64,000 nt of DNA. Origin: Oidiodendron maius Zn (Eukaryota > Ascomycota > Leotiomycetes > Myxotrichaceae). The position numbers and the translations under genes were made by a program. The DNA is taken from the NCBI GenBank assembly GCA_000827325.1, contig KN832874.1, positions 900,067-964,066 on the forward strand, in the 5' to 3' direction. Below are positions 1-10,616 of this stretch, in pieces; position 1 is the first letter of the stretch, and each line of letters starts with the position of its first letter. The notes below the pieces were generated by a model. The model was given only the letters and a program-made list of their open reading frames with translations, was not told where the DNA came from and ran no database searches.

Positions 1-180
1 GTCATGATCGACAAACACATAAAGGCGTCCGTCATATACGATGGGTGCCGGGTCGGCCGTGTATATGGTCTGAATGATCGGATTGTCCGATTTGGCTACG
101 CCCGTGCCGTCGAGCAGGGCGCCGAGGAGCAACAGCCCCAGCGATAAAGTCGCCATGCGCCACAACGTGGGAGGGGCCAT
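1..180 (-). CDS. GH43-family glycosidase, N-terminal part (runs off left edge)
   Basis: The reverse strand starts with ATG at 180 and is open to the window edge. It encodes about 60 residues. A basic stretch is followed by a hydrophobic leader ([12 protein letters not shown]), consistent with a secretion signal, and then [14 protein letters not shown] and VYDGRLYVF. The TADPAP segment holds the Asp that acts as catalytic base at the start of GH43 five-bladed propellers (arabinanases, xylosidases, galactosidases). The enzyme would therefore be secreted and act on plant cell-wall side chains. The exact GH43 activity cannot be assigned from this much sequence. Confidence 0.75.
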   Translation of the reverse strand, partial: MAPPTLWRMATLSLGLLLLGALLDGTGVAKSDNPIIQTIYTADPAPIVYDGRLYVFVDHD

Positions 181-2185
181 AGAGATAAGCATTAGCAATG
201 ACTTGAGAGCGGAGTATCTACACTTCTAGAGGATGATATAATGAGGGAGCGCATGGAGAAATCTCGAGTGGTCACCCCCTGATATAATGTGAGCCCTGGA
301 ATAGCGTTTAAACCAGGAATGTATCTCAACCAGTATCTATCAGCTAGATATTTAGCCACTACAAGGCCACTAACTCACCCTCTAACCTCCGGCTCCTCCG
401 TCTAATTGTGTGTCCACGGCTGATGTAACGAGCAGAAGCTCTATTATTAACCAGCTTAGCCTCTTTTAAGATTATAAATGATTAATTTTCCTATTTTAAG
501 AAACCTTAGAACTTAGTATATGAGATACTCATCTCTTCTTATGTATAAACTATATATAAGTAATTAAAAGTCCTGGTGCTGAATTGGCCCAGAGCGAAAA
601 TAGTGGTAATGATGTCCGGTATTGTGGTAACTACAGTACCACCTTATTACTTGCTCCTCTACCAAACTGAATACATACCTAAGAAAAACAAAATAGGTCA
701 GTCAGTCTACGAGTCGTAAAGCCCCGTTAATGCACGTCACGCGGCAGAACACAAGCGCACTAATCGCCAGACTCCTTTAATTCATCGGCTCGGAAAATTA
801 CTCGGGATCGTTGGCGGTTTTCGTTTTATAGGGATGTCGGCTAAACAAGAACAAAACTATCCTATTAAGAGAATGCCCGAAGCTACAGTCCGTATACGGG
901 AAAATGACCAACCCAAAAATATAGCCATTAAAGAACCTCTCTGCTATGAATATCAGTCTGAAAAGGTGTTTGAAATTGTTTACTTGGGTAGTGATTACGT
1001 TCAATATTGCCTAACTAGGCGATGAAGAGTCAAGTTTTCTAATTTTGCGTGGGCCAATTTCCCGTACAGAGAATGTACCAATTCATATTTTATGCTGCCG
1101 AGGATAGATATTCGCTCACTGGATCGTCGCGAGCGTTTATCCGCTTTGTGGCCGAGCTGAAAGCTACCTAGCTCTTTAACCGGGGGATAATAAAGTGAAG
1201 TTCGTATCCAGAAGAGTAACACAATATTTTAAGGGGATTTAGGCGTCACAGAGTCATATTCGGACCGGTTTCATAACAATTCGGTTTCCTAATGGAGTGT
1301 CTACTAGCACTTGAGGATGGTGGACGCCACCGTGACTTCATAGAGTACAAGGCGCCGTGCCCTGCACTTCAAAACACAAGTAGGAAGATGTCAAAATATA
1401 CTCGGTAATTAAAGATGGGTATGTTTTGTCCGTACTGTCAGTCTTAGCCATCAGCACACTTGGCACCAACTTCAGTCAACAGGTCCTGGGAGGATCTGGC
1501 TGACTTGGATTATCTTCCGTGTCGGTAATCACATACTATTTAGCTGACGGTGGTAATTGATCGGCTGGTCTGTGGATTTCAGTTAGCTTTGGTATGTGAA
1601 TGTAATATGACCCACCCCTTTCGCCCTGTAAGTTGGCGCGACTCGATTGGTGATCTTACCGCAGTCGGTCGCCACCCGAAAATGTCAACCATTGCTAATG
1701 CTTAAGTGCAGTGCTGTGTCGGCGCACATTATGACAGCACTAATAGGCAAAATAGGGGTGTAGTCGATGTGGCTCCCCGTTTTCTCATGCCCGCCAAAAT
1801 CTAAGCTCGGCCCCTTGGTTGTATCCCTCTCCGACCTTCATATTCTTCTCCATTTGCCAAGTAGAAGCCGATGAAAGTAGAACAGCGAGGCCTTCAGCAG
1901 CAACGAAAGTGGCGCTCCAATCGAATCTAGACCGGGTTAACAAATGCCTCAAGCTCCTCCTGAACCTTGAACTGGTTATCCGGCGTGAGGCAACTCCCTC
2001 CCCAGGCCCAATCAACCCCTGCCCGGCCTGAAGGTGCTACAAATGCGCGGTAAGCAAACTACCCCTCTCTCGCAACTCAAAGCGTAAACTTTTCTTTATC
2101 TCAATTCTTCGTCAAACTCCAACGTACAGAGTCTTACGCTTAGAGAACTCATCAGTTCTACGACAAAATATACTCAAGAACAGTC
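181..2185. other. Long intergenic stretch, no supported gene
   Basis: Only short open frames without recognisable domains occur here (for example at 834-1025 and 1819-2031). The part from about 470 to 560 is AT-rich. It must hold the promoters of the GH43 gene (reading left) and of the reductase gene starting at 2186 (reading right). I see no tRNA, repeat array or gene remnant that I can name. Confidence 0.5.
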
Positions 2186-3157
2186 ATGGCAACAATGAAA
2201 GCAGTCGTAATCCACACTGCTGGCGGCCCCGAAGTGCTCAAGCTCGAAGAACGGCCCATTCCTACTCCAATAACTGGCTGGGTTCTAATCCGCGTGAAAG
2301 CGTTTGGGCTGAATCGCTCCGAACTCTTCACACGCCAAGGTCACTCTCCCAACGTTCGGTTTCCTCGGATCCTAGGGATCGAAGCCGCTGGTATTGTAGA
2401 GTCATGCCCTGGGAATGAGTTTCAAAAAGGAGAAGTTGTAGCGACGGCAATGGGCGGCCTAGGTAGGGATTTTGATGGTGGGTATGCGGAGTACACTTGT
2501 GCACCAGTGAAGAACGTGCAGGCTGTCAAAGCGGGCATGGAATTGGGATGGGAGGTATTCGGTGCGATTCCGGAAATGCTGCAGACGGCTTGGGGGTCAT
2601 TGTTCACAGCTCTAAGACTTAAGAGAGAAGAAAGGTTGTTGGTCAGGGGAGGGACGACGAGTGTAGGCTTAGCAGCTGCGGCGATTGCACGGAATCATGG
2701 TGCATACGTAGCGTCTACGACGAGGAGGGAGGATAGGGAGTCAATGTTGAAAGAGGGTGGTGCACATGAGGTTATTTTGGACCATGGTGCAATTGCTGGG
2801 AAGATTAACGAGAAATTTGACAAAGTGCTCGAACTTATTGGGACGACAACGCTGGAGGATTCGATGCTATGTGTGAAGCCGGGGGGAAGTGTTTGTATGA
2901 CGGGCATGGTGGGGAATAAATGGAGTCTGGATAACTTTAGTCCGATGGAGTCGATCCCAACAGCTGTCAATTTGACTTCCTATTCGGGGGGCTCAGAGGA
3001 TTTCACTGCCACTCCGCTAAATGAGTTGGCGAGACAGATTAAGGATGGCACGATTCAGATTCAGATTGGGAAAGTCTTTCATCTTGATAATATTGTGGAA
3101 GCCCATCGCACCATGGAAGAGAACAAGGCGGGTGGGAAGATAGTAGTATTGACTTGA
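2186..3157 (+). CDS. Zinc-independent medium-chain dehydrogenase/quinone oxidoreductase-like protein
   Basis: This is one uninterrupted 323-residue frame from ATG 2186. The start resembles quinone oxidoreductases (KAVVIHTAGGPEVLKL). An N-terminal GroES-like catalytic fold covers about residues 1-130, and a Rossmann domain follows with the nucleotide-binding segment LLVRGGTTSVGLAAAA near residue 150. The end (IVEAHRTMEENKAGGKIVVL) is the usual MDR terminus. The zinc-ligand cysteines of alcohol dehydrogenases are absent, so NADPH-dependent reduction of quinones, enones or aldehydes is likely. Length is normal for the family and there are no introns. The substrate is unknown. It has no close partner: the gene to its right is a fragment and the one to its left is a glycosidase 2 kb away. 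Confidence 0.9.
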   Translation: MATMKAVVIHTAGGPEVLKLEERPIPTPITGWVLIRVKAFGLNRSELFTRQGHSPNVRFPRILGIEAAGIVESCPGNEFQKGEVVATAMGGLGRDFDGGYAEYTCAPVKNVQAVKAGMELGWEVFGAIPEMLQTAWGSLFTALRLKREERLLVRGGTTSVGLAAAAIARNHGAYVASTTRREDRESMLKEGGAHEVILDHGAIAGKINEKFDKVLELIGTTTLEDSMLCVKPGGSVCMTGMVGNKWSLDNFSPMESIPTAVNLTSYSGGSEDFTATPLNELARQIKDGTIQIQIGKVFHLDNIVEAHRTMEENKAGGKIVVLT

Positions 3158-3421
3158 GATGTGCGAATGTTTAGGAGAGATATAAAACGGCTATGATTGA
3201 GATTCGTCAAGTTCATCACGCTTAAATGACGTACTGTTGGTTACAAATGTACCATTTTCTGTACTCTCAGCTCTATTATAGTTGTTCATTCGCAACTGAC
3301 TTCTTTTTAGGTTCAAGGGTTGGTTTATAAAACTTAATATAATTAGCTTAATTCTCTGTATTTTAGGTTACTATATATGTAGCCTACTACAGTACTACTG
3401 CCCCTCTGTATTCTTCACATA
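3158..3421. other. Intergenic, AT-rich
   Basis: This is the 3' flank of the reductase gene, with several TA-rich runs. Nothing recognisable. Confidence 0.5.
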
Positions 3422-3730
3422 AATCTTCCAGCCAGTAATTTCAATTCGGCCAATTCAACCATTAGCTGGGTAGTGGATTTTATTTCCCGGAGAGACTTCA
3501 GCTCCTTTGAGGATCTTCATGACTTTGTGAGGAGACTCAAGGGCGCCAGTGCGGCCTGGTTTAAATATATCGGCATTCTCCCATTGATAAGTTATCCTCT
3601 GTACAATGCATTGATGAATGATGATCAGTCAGGGGAGTGGGAATCTGAATTCAGCACTTTCGTCGAGGTATACAATGTGTCCAGAGAGCCCCTAAACTGG
3701 GGGCCAATTGATCCATCTATATATGATTAA
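3422..3730 (+). pseudogene. Fragment resembling the C-terminal part of a family-10 (fucosyltransferase-like) glycosyltransferase
   Basis: The frame reads NSTISWVVDFISRRDFSSFEDL and then HDFVRRLKGASAAWFKYI, and stops at 3730. The order 'hydrophobic strand, DF, S.EDL..F...L, Y/F.KY' resembles the end of the catalytic domain of alpha-1,3-fucosyltransferases (GT10). There is no ATG in a good context, no donor-binding upstream domain, and the sequence before it is AT-rich non-coding DNA. I read it as a truncated relic. The identification rests on a short motif and is tentative; it could also be a small unknown gene. Confidence 0.3.
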
Positions 3731-4191
3731 CGTATCCGAGGAGCAAATCAAGGAATTTACCGCTAGATTGTCGCACGTGAAAAAGAAGCGCCTCCGCTTG
3801 CTAGTGGATGCGTGTGGGCTTATTTTCCGCACTTTTCCTTGCAGACTGATAGAAAGATGCTCTGCATTTTTAACCCCGTCTTTCTCCTCCACTAAGTAGC
3901 CTTTCCTGCCAACAGCGTTCTCGATTTGTATGCTATTTTCCAACAAGAGGATTCCATGGCCTAGTTATTGTCGTCCTCGCTTTGACGCCGGTTCTGTGTC
4001 TATGATAATGACTAACGTGTTAACAGGTTCGAGGTCTGAATGTATTAACTGAACTACAGTTGTCATTGGATATATCGGGTGGAAAAATCTGACTAGTTCA
4101 GTCCGATATAACGAGAGATCTAATATATCAACCGTCACGTTTCATATACAATTTCAGCAAATCTAATTCTCTATTAAAATAATTCTCCTTC
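3731..4191. other. Intergenic between two gene relics
   Basis: A 63-residue open frame lies at 3708-3899, but it has no recognisable domain and overlaps the end of the glycosyltransferase-like fragment. No other signal seen. Confidence 0.4.
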
Positions 4192-4872
4192 TTATTCTGA
4201 GAGGGCCATAACTCGTCGCGCAACTAGCGGACTCATCTCTGTAATAGATTTAGCATCATGGGCATCCATACAGGCTCTCCTTGAGTTCAAAACAGCCAGT
4301 CTACCATGTGCAATCATCTCGTTTTTATAACGATCAATAGGCCCCAGCTCCTGTTCACCGGAGTCAAATAACTCCCTATAAAGGGAGGCCATGTCCGTTA
4401 TACCATGGTTAGCTCCTTCGCCCCTGATTACGGACTAATTAGTTCAGTTCCTGCAAAATGAGCTAAAGTTAAATGCCATCGGACTGAGAACCTACACATA
4501 GTCATAGCATGAGCAGCATCTCCGACTAACGTTATTCTTCCGCCACCATTATCCCACAATCCCTGACTCGGCACCTAATCTTCAAGGCTGATGACCTTGG
4601 CCTCAGTATCTTCCGGGATATCCTGCACGATGCTTCTGAAAGGTTCAGTCCATCCCTTAGATACGAATTTCATCCAGGTTAGCCTTTCGGTATTATCATC
4701 CGGGACCTCGACAGGATCGCTTTTCCCCAAGAATCCTGCTCTATAGGGCCAACTTGTGACAATCTAGCAGACATAATTGGCTTGCGTACTCTCTTCCACA
4801 GTACTCGGCGTTGATCTGGGAACGTCAAGGAAGGAAAACCAGAGGAAGACATCAGTTGTTGGATCGGATGCT
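4192..4872 (-). pseudogene. Decayed FAD-dependent aromatic/polyketide monooxygenase (UbiH/PHBH type), C-terminal half
   Basis: Reading leftward from about 4872, pieces of a fungal FAD monooxygenase appear in order. They are a strand with FLWFSFLDVPRSTPST, then PYRAGFLGKSDP and RLTWMKFVSKGWTEPFRSIV, then the diagnostic GGGRITLVGDAAHAMTM (the GD motif that binds the FAD ribityl chain). The C-terminal helix with DRYKNEMIAHGRLAVL ends at 4192. The coding line is broken by in-frame stops (near 4764 and before the GLWDNGG segment) and by loss of frame around 4393-4480. The N-terminal FAD-binding domain (GxGxxG) is missing. Homology ends exactly where an inverted-repeat element begins, near 4875. 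It is a host gene relic, probably of the same class of aromatic-degrading enzymes as its neighbours. Confidence 0.8.
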
Positions 4873-4874
4873 TG

Positions 4875-4945
4875 AAATTTTAGTGCGCATAAAGGCTTCG
4901 TTTCTGCCTTGGGCCAGCGGCCAGTCTGGCGGTGGCAGGCCGGTG
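4875..4945 (+). repeat. Small inverted-repeat element, partial copy A
   Basis: It begins AATTTTAGTGCGCATAAAGG and continues with a stretch ending in TCTGGCGGTGGCAGG. The same run occurs in copy C (5717-5895) with about nine matches in ten. It abuts the broken end of the monooxygenase relic. Only the left end is present. Confidence 0.65.
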
Positions 4946-5186
4946 AATGGATTCTGTTGCGGTATCCCGAAGCTAGTCCAGTTTCGGTGCTGAGTAACCA
5001 ACTCAAATGATGATACTTGCGCTCTGAATACTAATATTATAGAGCATATAAAGGAGTACATGTTAAGGATGCTGAAACCCCTTGAGTTATCTGCAACAGA
5101 TTCTTTGCACTGCATATTCGACATGGACGGAGGACAGCACTGCTCGTCGAATCATGTTCATCGAGCGATGTTCACCGAATCCGGAC

Positions 5187-5288
5187 TGCACTGCATTTTT
5201 AGTGCGCACAAGGGCTTCGTCCTCCCGTCTGCCCTTCAAATTGCCGTGCTGGATCACCCGTCTTCGTCTACGCTAAAATTGCAGTGCA
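5187..5288 (+). mobile_element. MITE-like element, copy B (about 102 bp)
   Basis: The left end is TGCACTGCATTTTTAGTGCG. The right end, CTAAAATTGCAGTGCA, is its inverted complement with one difference. The inner parts are also related (GGGCTTCGTCC against the complement of GTCTTCGTCTACG). There is no coding capacity. The structure fits a non-autonomous DNA transposon. No target duplication could be fixed by eye. Confidence 0.6.
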
Positions 5289-6015
5289 ATCCTCCTTCCG
5301 GCTCCCCCACTTTCTCTATTCGTTAGATGATAATTGGAGATTGTATTCTTTTAGATATACTCTTTAGCAATTAATCCTATATTTTGTTGACTATTTGATC
5401 TCCTGGAGCAATTGCCCTGACATCCTAATAATAAACGATAAAGGATTTTTACAAAATAATTCCGAATCGCTGTAGACAATGATATATTGGATTCGGCAAG
5501 CGGTGCTCACTTCGTCCGTGATCAACTGTATGGTTGTACGTCAATTAGCACTTTGGCCCCCTCCACGCCTGCCTTTGAATCGCCCTGCAGAACGGGATCA
5601 CTCCTTTCCGTCTCCTATAAAATTGCAGTGCATTCCCCTCGTGTAGCCTAAAATTGCAGTGCAGTGAAAACGGGTTAATATAAGCGGGCTAACTAATCGA
5701 ACAGCACCACCTCATTTGCACTGCAATTTTAGTGCACACAAAGGCTTCGATTCTGCCTTGGGTCAGCAGCCAGTCTGGCGGTGGCAGGTCGGTGAACGAA
5801 TTCGGTGACCGGTGCTGTCCTCATCTATTATCAAATATGCGGTGTATACCTTCGTCCCTTCCCCGGGATCATCGTCTTCGTCTGCACTAAAAGCATAAGA
5901 ATCCATTCACGTGCATAAGATAGGAAGGCTAAGTTACATGGGAGACTCCTCCTCATACATTTGATCATGCATGCAGTACAATAACGCGACATCCTTCTCA
6001 GTAGAACCTTCCTTA
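5289..6015. other. Repeat-rich intergenic region
   Basis: Apart from element C, two more right-end motifs occur, TAAAATTGCAGTGCA at 5618-5632 and CTAAAATTGCAGTGCA at 5648-5663. This shows that pieces of the same repeat family are nested or decayed here. No gene was recognised between these and the tannase stop at 6016. Confidence 0.5.
5717..5895 (+). mobile_element. MITE-like element, copy C (about 180 bp)
   Basis: The left end is TGCACTGCAATTTTAGTGCA and the right end is GCACTAAAAGCA, which is inverted relative to the left (TGC TTTT AGTGC). The left 90 bp match copy A closely, including GTCTGGCGGTGGCAGG. It is non-coding. Confidence 0.6.
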
Positions 6016-7716
6016 CTACTCGCAAACATAGCTCCCCCACCATGATTGATCTCCCCCTCTCAGGAGCTTGGCAGTCTTCGGCCATGGACATAATAGTCGA
6101 GTTATGTTCGCCCCGCTCGGCGGATCTGTACTCAACACCCACTCCGGTTTCTCTTCTCTCTCGACCCATTGGATTAACTTCTCAAGAGTGTGATAGGTTG
6201 CAGGCACATCTGGATAATTCGCTGACGCACCGCAGTGGCCAGCTCCGGGAATCATAAACAAGTTAAAGAAGTCTGAAATATCTCCATGGAAGAAGCTCTG
6301 CAGCTGCTCCAAATGCTGAATCGGCCATGTTGCGGCGTTCAGTGGATCCGCCCATCCTTGTGTTACCAGCATCTTGCCACCTGATTTCCTAAAAGCTGAG
6401 AGGTCAGGACTGATTTCGTCAATATATACACCGGCCTTGTTGTCTACGTCTCTCACGTTGGAGCCAAAATTAAAGCTGCGATAATCATAGTTGAGGTTGT
6501 CGTAGACGAGATTTTGCAAAATAGGAATCGCAAACGCATCTGAGAGTAACTGTTCCTGGTCGAGCCAACCAGATTCAGATCCATAGTTAAACCCAGGATA
6601 GATTTGACTGCCATCTAGTGTTGACCTTGGACCAGCATAGACGGCCTTGGCGGCCGCAATTTGATCAGCGGTCAGACAGGAACTTTGATTTATACCAGTT
6701 GAGCTACACGCCAGAGATCCGATATCGAATTTACAGAGTAGGGGATTTTCGATAAGGCGGTCTTTAACACCATCGATTGTGTCACATTTGTCAAGGACCG
6801 CAGACGTGATTGAATTCAATGTTGACTGAGGAAGATAGGATGCATTCTGGATACGTTAGATTGCGTTCTAAGTGTAAGGCCTTTAGGGTTTGGAGGATAT
6901 TACCTGAGTTTTGAGTCCATTCCACAAAAATGACAGTGCCAGGTGTGAATACCAATTTCCAGGGCTTCCGGCTATGATGCCATCGAACAAGGTGGGATGG
7001 AATTGAGCAAGTGCAAATCCTTGGGCGCCGCCAGTGGAGCATCCATCATAATAGCTGTACCTAGGTTCTTGGCCGTAAAAACATCCAATCAGAGTCTTGG
7101 CTGGAGGAGTAAATAACGAGATAGCATTGTGAATCCAAGCTAGCACTTCGTCCGTGTTGTGAAGATACGGAATATAAGTGTTAGGCGCTCCGCTCCCATT
7201 ATTATTCTGGGATGCGAGGTGTCCGGAGTCTCCTCTAAGACCTTGTTAGCATCGACGTGTGAAGATATGAAAAATAATATCTTACCCAGCAACGGCAAAT
7301 CCTTGGTTCAGCAGTAACAACATGCTGTATGTATCGATGGTTCCAGCCATGCCACCGCCACCTGAATTTCGTCAAATATTTATTCTTTGCTTCGTTAGGA
7401 TTATATACCTACCGACAGCCATATACCTCCCTTCATATACACTGGTGTCTGGTAGCCACAGCTGAAAATTAAGGGTTTCATTACCACCATATGTGACTGA
7501 ACCAACAACTTGACAAAACGCAGCTGTGTTTGTGGCTCCCGAAACTATCATGGCTCCAATGGGCACATGTGATGAGCTGGTCAAAGTAGTATCATGGCCC
7601 AGCAGTGAGCTATGGGAATCGCGCACAAGAGAATTGCATGGGGTTTGGGAGCGAGGAGCGGCCAATGCCGATGCCACAATGGGTAAGACCCCGACAGCAA
7701 AAGAAGAGAACTTCAT
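6016..7716 (-). CDS. Secreted tannase/feruloyl esterase family protein
   Basis: The model has four exons (7716-7413, 7361-7286, 7234-6904, 6825-6016) separated by introns of 51, 51 and 78 nt, giving 506 residues, normal for the family. The N-terminus (MKFSSFAVGVLPIVASALAAP) is a signal peptide. The serine-hydrolase nucleophile lies in DGCSTGGAQG (Ser about 193). The remaining triad members are the Asp in QGWADPLNA and the His in IPGAGHCG. Cysteines next to the Ser and His form the CS-D-HC disulphide signature of fungal tannases and feruloyl esterases. It would hydrolyse esters of aromatic acids outside the cell. It is divergent from the AtuA-like gene, with 524 bp between the starts. Tannase and feruloyl esterase cannot be told apart by eye. 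Confidence 0.92.
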
Positions 7717-8240
7717 TATATCAATTCTCCTTATGATGACTGACTACATGCCGAAAGAAAGTAGACAACAATGGATGCTTAATATATGATACCCCGCAAA
7801 TACTGTGAGCTCAAGGGCCTGCTAGCATGGCTGCAGGGTGAGCAGCAATTCTCAACAATCTCGTTTTTCACCAATCTTGGATTGTCAATGATCGACAGGT
7901 CCTGCATCCTCGGGACGCCTCACAATGTAGTACCCCGCAGTTGTATGATGAAAAACAATCTCGGGACGTTGAATTGTCCGGTTCGTTTAGTGGCGTATAT
8001 TGGAGTCAAAAGTGGCTTGGTTAGCTTCGGCGATGAGTGCCGAAACTGTCGGCGCTGACCCCGAACAGCATCGCGTGAGGCCCAGCAACATTACCAATCT
8101 AGCTTTACATCTCCAGGCGGTGCAATACAGTCTTGGAATCATTTCACAGCTGGAAGACAGTTGAAGCGAGCTATCGTTGGAATTATATTCAGTCTGCACC
8201 CGGAAGTTCTTGTCCGCCATCGCAGAGTACTCCTCCTAGG
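7717..8240. promoter_or_regulatory. Divergent promoter of the esterase and AtuA-like genes
   Basis: This 524 bp lies between two starts that point away from each other. The octamer TCGGGACG occurs twice in the same orientation (7910-7917 and 7961-7968). The second copy forms an imperfect palindrome GGAC-N8-GTCC (7964-7979). These are candidate regulator sites by inspection only. An open frame on the minus strand at 7987-8220 has no recognisable domain and is not called. Confidence 0.45.
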
Positions 8241-10319
8241 ATGCCATCACGACGAAACATCAGGATCGGCAATACGTCCGGGGCGTAAGTTATGATTTTA
8301 CGCATTAAAATGCAATTGATTCTTGCACGAGCATATAAGCTAATATCGAACAGCACCGGCGATCACTGGAATGCTATGCAACGGATGGTTCAAGATGGAA
8401 ATGTTGATGTAATAACAGGTGACTGGCTCAGCGAAATGAACATCGCATGGAATGCAATTGCCAAAAAAGAGAATCCACAACTTGGCTATGAAGTTGGATT
8501 TTTAGATCAACTAGAGGATTGTATAGATGACATTGTAGCGAGAGGCATCAAGGTCATCACGAATGCCGGGGCTCTCAATACCCTTGCCCTGACTCGCAAA
8601 GTGGAAGAATTGTGCAAGGAAAGAGGCCATAATAACGTTATCGTTGCTTCTGTACTTGGAGATGATATCTCCCATTTACTGTCTCAGCCTACTTCCCGGA
8701 AAGCTTTGAAGTTCTCTCATTTGGATCACCCAGATCAGTCACTGGAAGACTGGGAGTTAGCACCGGACGTAGAAACAGGAGTCGCGTATTTAGGAGCAAA
8801 GGGAATTATTGCTGCGCTGAATTCTGGAGCAGATATTATTATTTGTGGGCGAGTGACGGACGCAAGTCCTGTTATAGGGGCTGCAAGCTGGTGGTACGGA
8901 TGGGCGGAGGATTCCTTTGATGAGCTTGCAGGAGCGTTGATTGCTGGGCGTAAGCATCTTGACTCTGAGTTAGGCTTGCTCTGCTAATCTGATCTAGATC
9001 TCATCGAATGTGGACCGTATATAACCGGAGCCAACTTTTCGGGCTTTAGAGAATATCTTCCTGATTTGGTAGATCTGGGATTTGGAATTGCCGAGATCCT
9101 TCCCACTGGAGAATCTTTCATTACCAAGCCAGACACAAGTCCTGGTTTTGTTAACAAGTTTAACACAACTGCACAGCTCTTATACGAACTTCAAGGAGCT
9201 CTATACTTAAATCCTGACGTTGTTGCGGATATATCGAAAGTCAGGATTGAGAATACGTCGCAACCAAACCGAGTAGCAGTATCTGGTGTGAAAGGGCTTC
9301 CACCACCGGCGACAACAAAGGCAATGATCACAGCTAGAGGAGGATTTCAATGTGAGACAACATTTTATATAAATGGGCTCGATGTGGCGGAAAAGGCAGA
9401 AATGATGAAAAATCAGCTGCACCATATGTTCAAAGACAGCAAGTTTAGTAAGCTCTCCATAGAGGTGTATGGAACACCGGCACAGGATCCCAAGTCACAG
9501 CAGGCCGGAACAGTATTTCTTAGAGTATTTGCTCAGGCTAGGAATAAAGAAGACATCAGTGCTCGAAAATTTAGGAATATCGTCTATGCACTTCGTATGC
9601 AGAGCTATCCAGGTATGTCGTTTCTCAAGAGGCATTCTTATTTCTAAACATTGCCAGGGTACCACATGAATCTCGATTTTCGAACAATGGATCCAAAGCC
9701 GTTCATGGAGATCTTCCCCGTTACCATCCCACTATCCACACTTAGCCACCAAGTTCTTATGAAAGAGAAAACTATTGATATTTCCGTTCCAACAAAGACG
9801 GCGCAATATCCGCCTACTCGACCATCTTACGAAACACAAAATATCATCGACATGAATTCATTTGGCCCCACTGAATCCGCACCACTTGGCAGCATTGTCC
9901 ATGCACGGTCTGGAGATAAAGCAAACAATTCAAATATCGGGTTCTTTGTGCGCAATGAAGATGAATATCCGTGGTTGCAGAACTTTTTGACTGTCAATCG
10001 GCTTAAAGCGCTGTTTGGAGATGACTGGCTTAAAGGTGACCAAACCCGAAGAGTCGAGCGCTGTGAATTCCCAAATATTTTAGCGGTACACTTGTAAGTC
10101 TATCCCGCCTTGGGTTCATAGGGCGATTCTTTAGGTTTGTAGATTCTGACTTCGCATAGCCGGGTACTGGATTTCCTGGACGGAGGCATAGCCAGCTCTT
10201 CCAGAGTTGATGGCCTGGGGAAAGGTATTGGAGAATTTCTCAGAAGTCGCGTTGTCGATATTCCTACCAAGTTTCTCGTCCGTGGCCGTATTTCTACGCC
10301 TGAGAGTGAGGCGATATAA
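8241..10319 (+). CDS. AtuA-family protein (acyclic terpene utilisation-like, DUF1446)
   Basis: Five exons (8241-8284, 8354-8949, 8998-9612, 9658-10093, 10160-10319) with introns of 69, 48, 45 and 66 nt give 616 residues. The first exon supplies RIGNTSGATGD, the glycine-rich start typical of AtuA. Residues to about 450 form the AtuA domain (ITGDWLSEMNIAW, IKVITNAGALN, DIIICGRVTDASPVIGAA, and GHLIECGPYITG across intron 2). The C-terminal 110 residues carry the small AtuA-associated domain (GSIVHARSGDKANNSNIG and CEFPNILAVHF). In bacteria this family is needed for growth on citronellol or geraniol. The fungal role is not known to me. A short first exon makes the start easy to miss. Its neighbours suggest a catabolic role. 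Confidence 0.9.
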
Positions 10320-10616
10320 ATTTATACAAATTTGAGAGTACAGGGCTTTTTAAGAATGTACAGTACGTATAGAATAGAAAGAACTATCCTCCATTTTGTT
10401 CTGTATTTCAAAGTAAAGAAGGCTGCATTCTTTGCTTCTAGCATAACTCATAGTGCCCGTAATATTATAAACAAGTCGAATTGAACCTGGACAGCAAAAA
10501 TAGTGAAACTTTATTGGCCCATAGTCCATTAGGTCTAGTGTAGCCAATATCTTTTCTTAGCTGCTGGTGCTTCTCACGCACTCAAGCATGATATGATAAT
10601 TTAATAATCATATTGC
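10320..10616. other. Convergent 3' intergenic
   Basis: This lies between the stops of the AtuA-like gene and the regulator. It is AT-rich, with no gene. Confidence 0.5.

Noticed and set aside
834-1222. Overlapping short open frames on both strands upstream of the reductase gene
   Set aside because: No family resemblance, poor starts and no splice partners; treated as chance frames.
5831-6257. Open frames overlapping the end of the tannase gene on both strands
   Set aside because: They are shadows of the tannase C-terminus and its 3' flank; the conserved triad lies in the other frame.
7987-8220. 77-codon frame on the minus strand in the esterase/AtuA promoter
   Set aside because: Cysteine- and serine-rich but without any recognisable domain; more likely promoter DNA.
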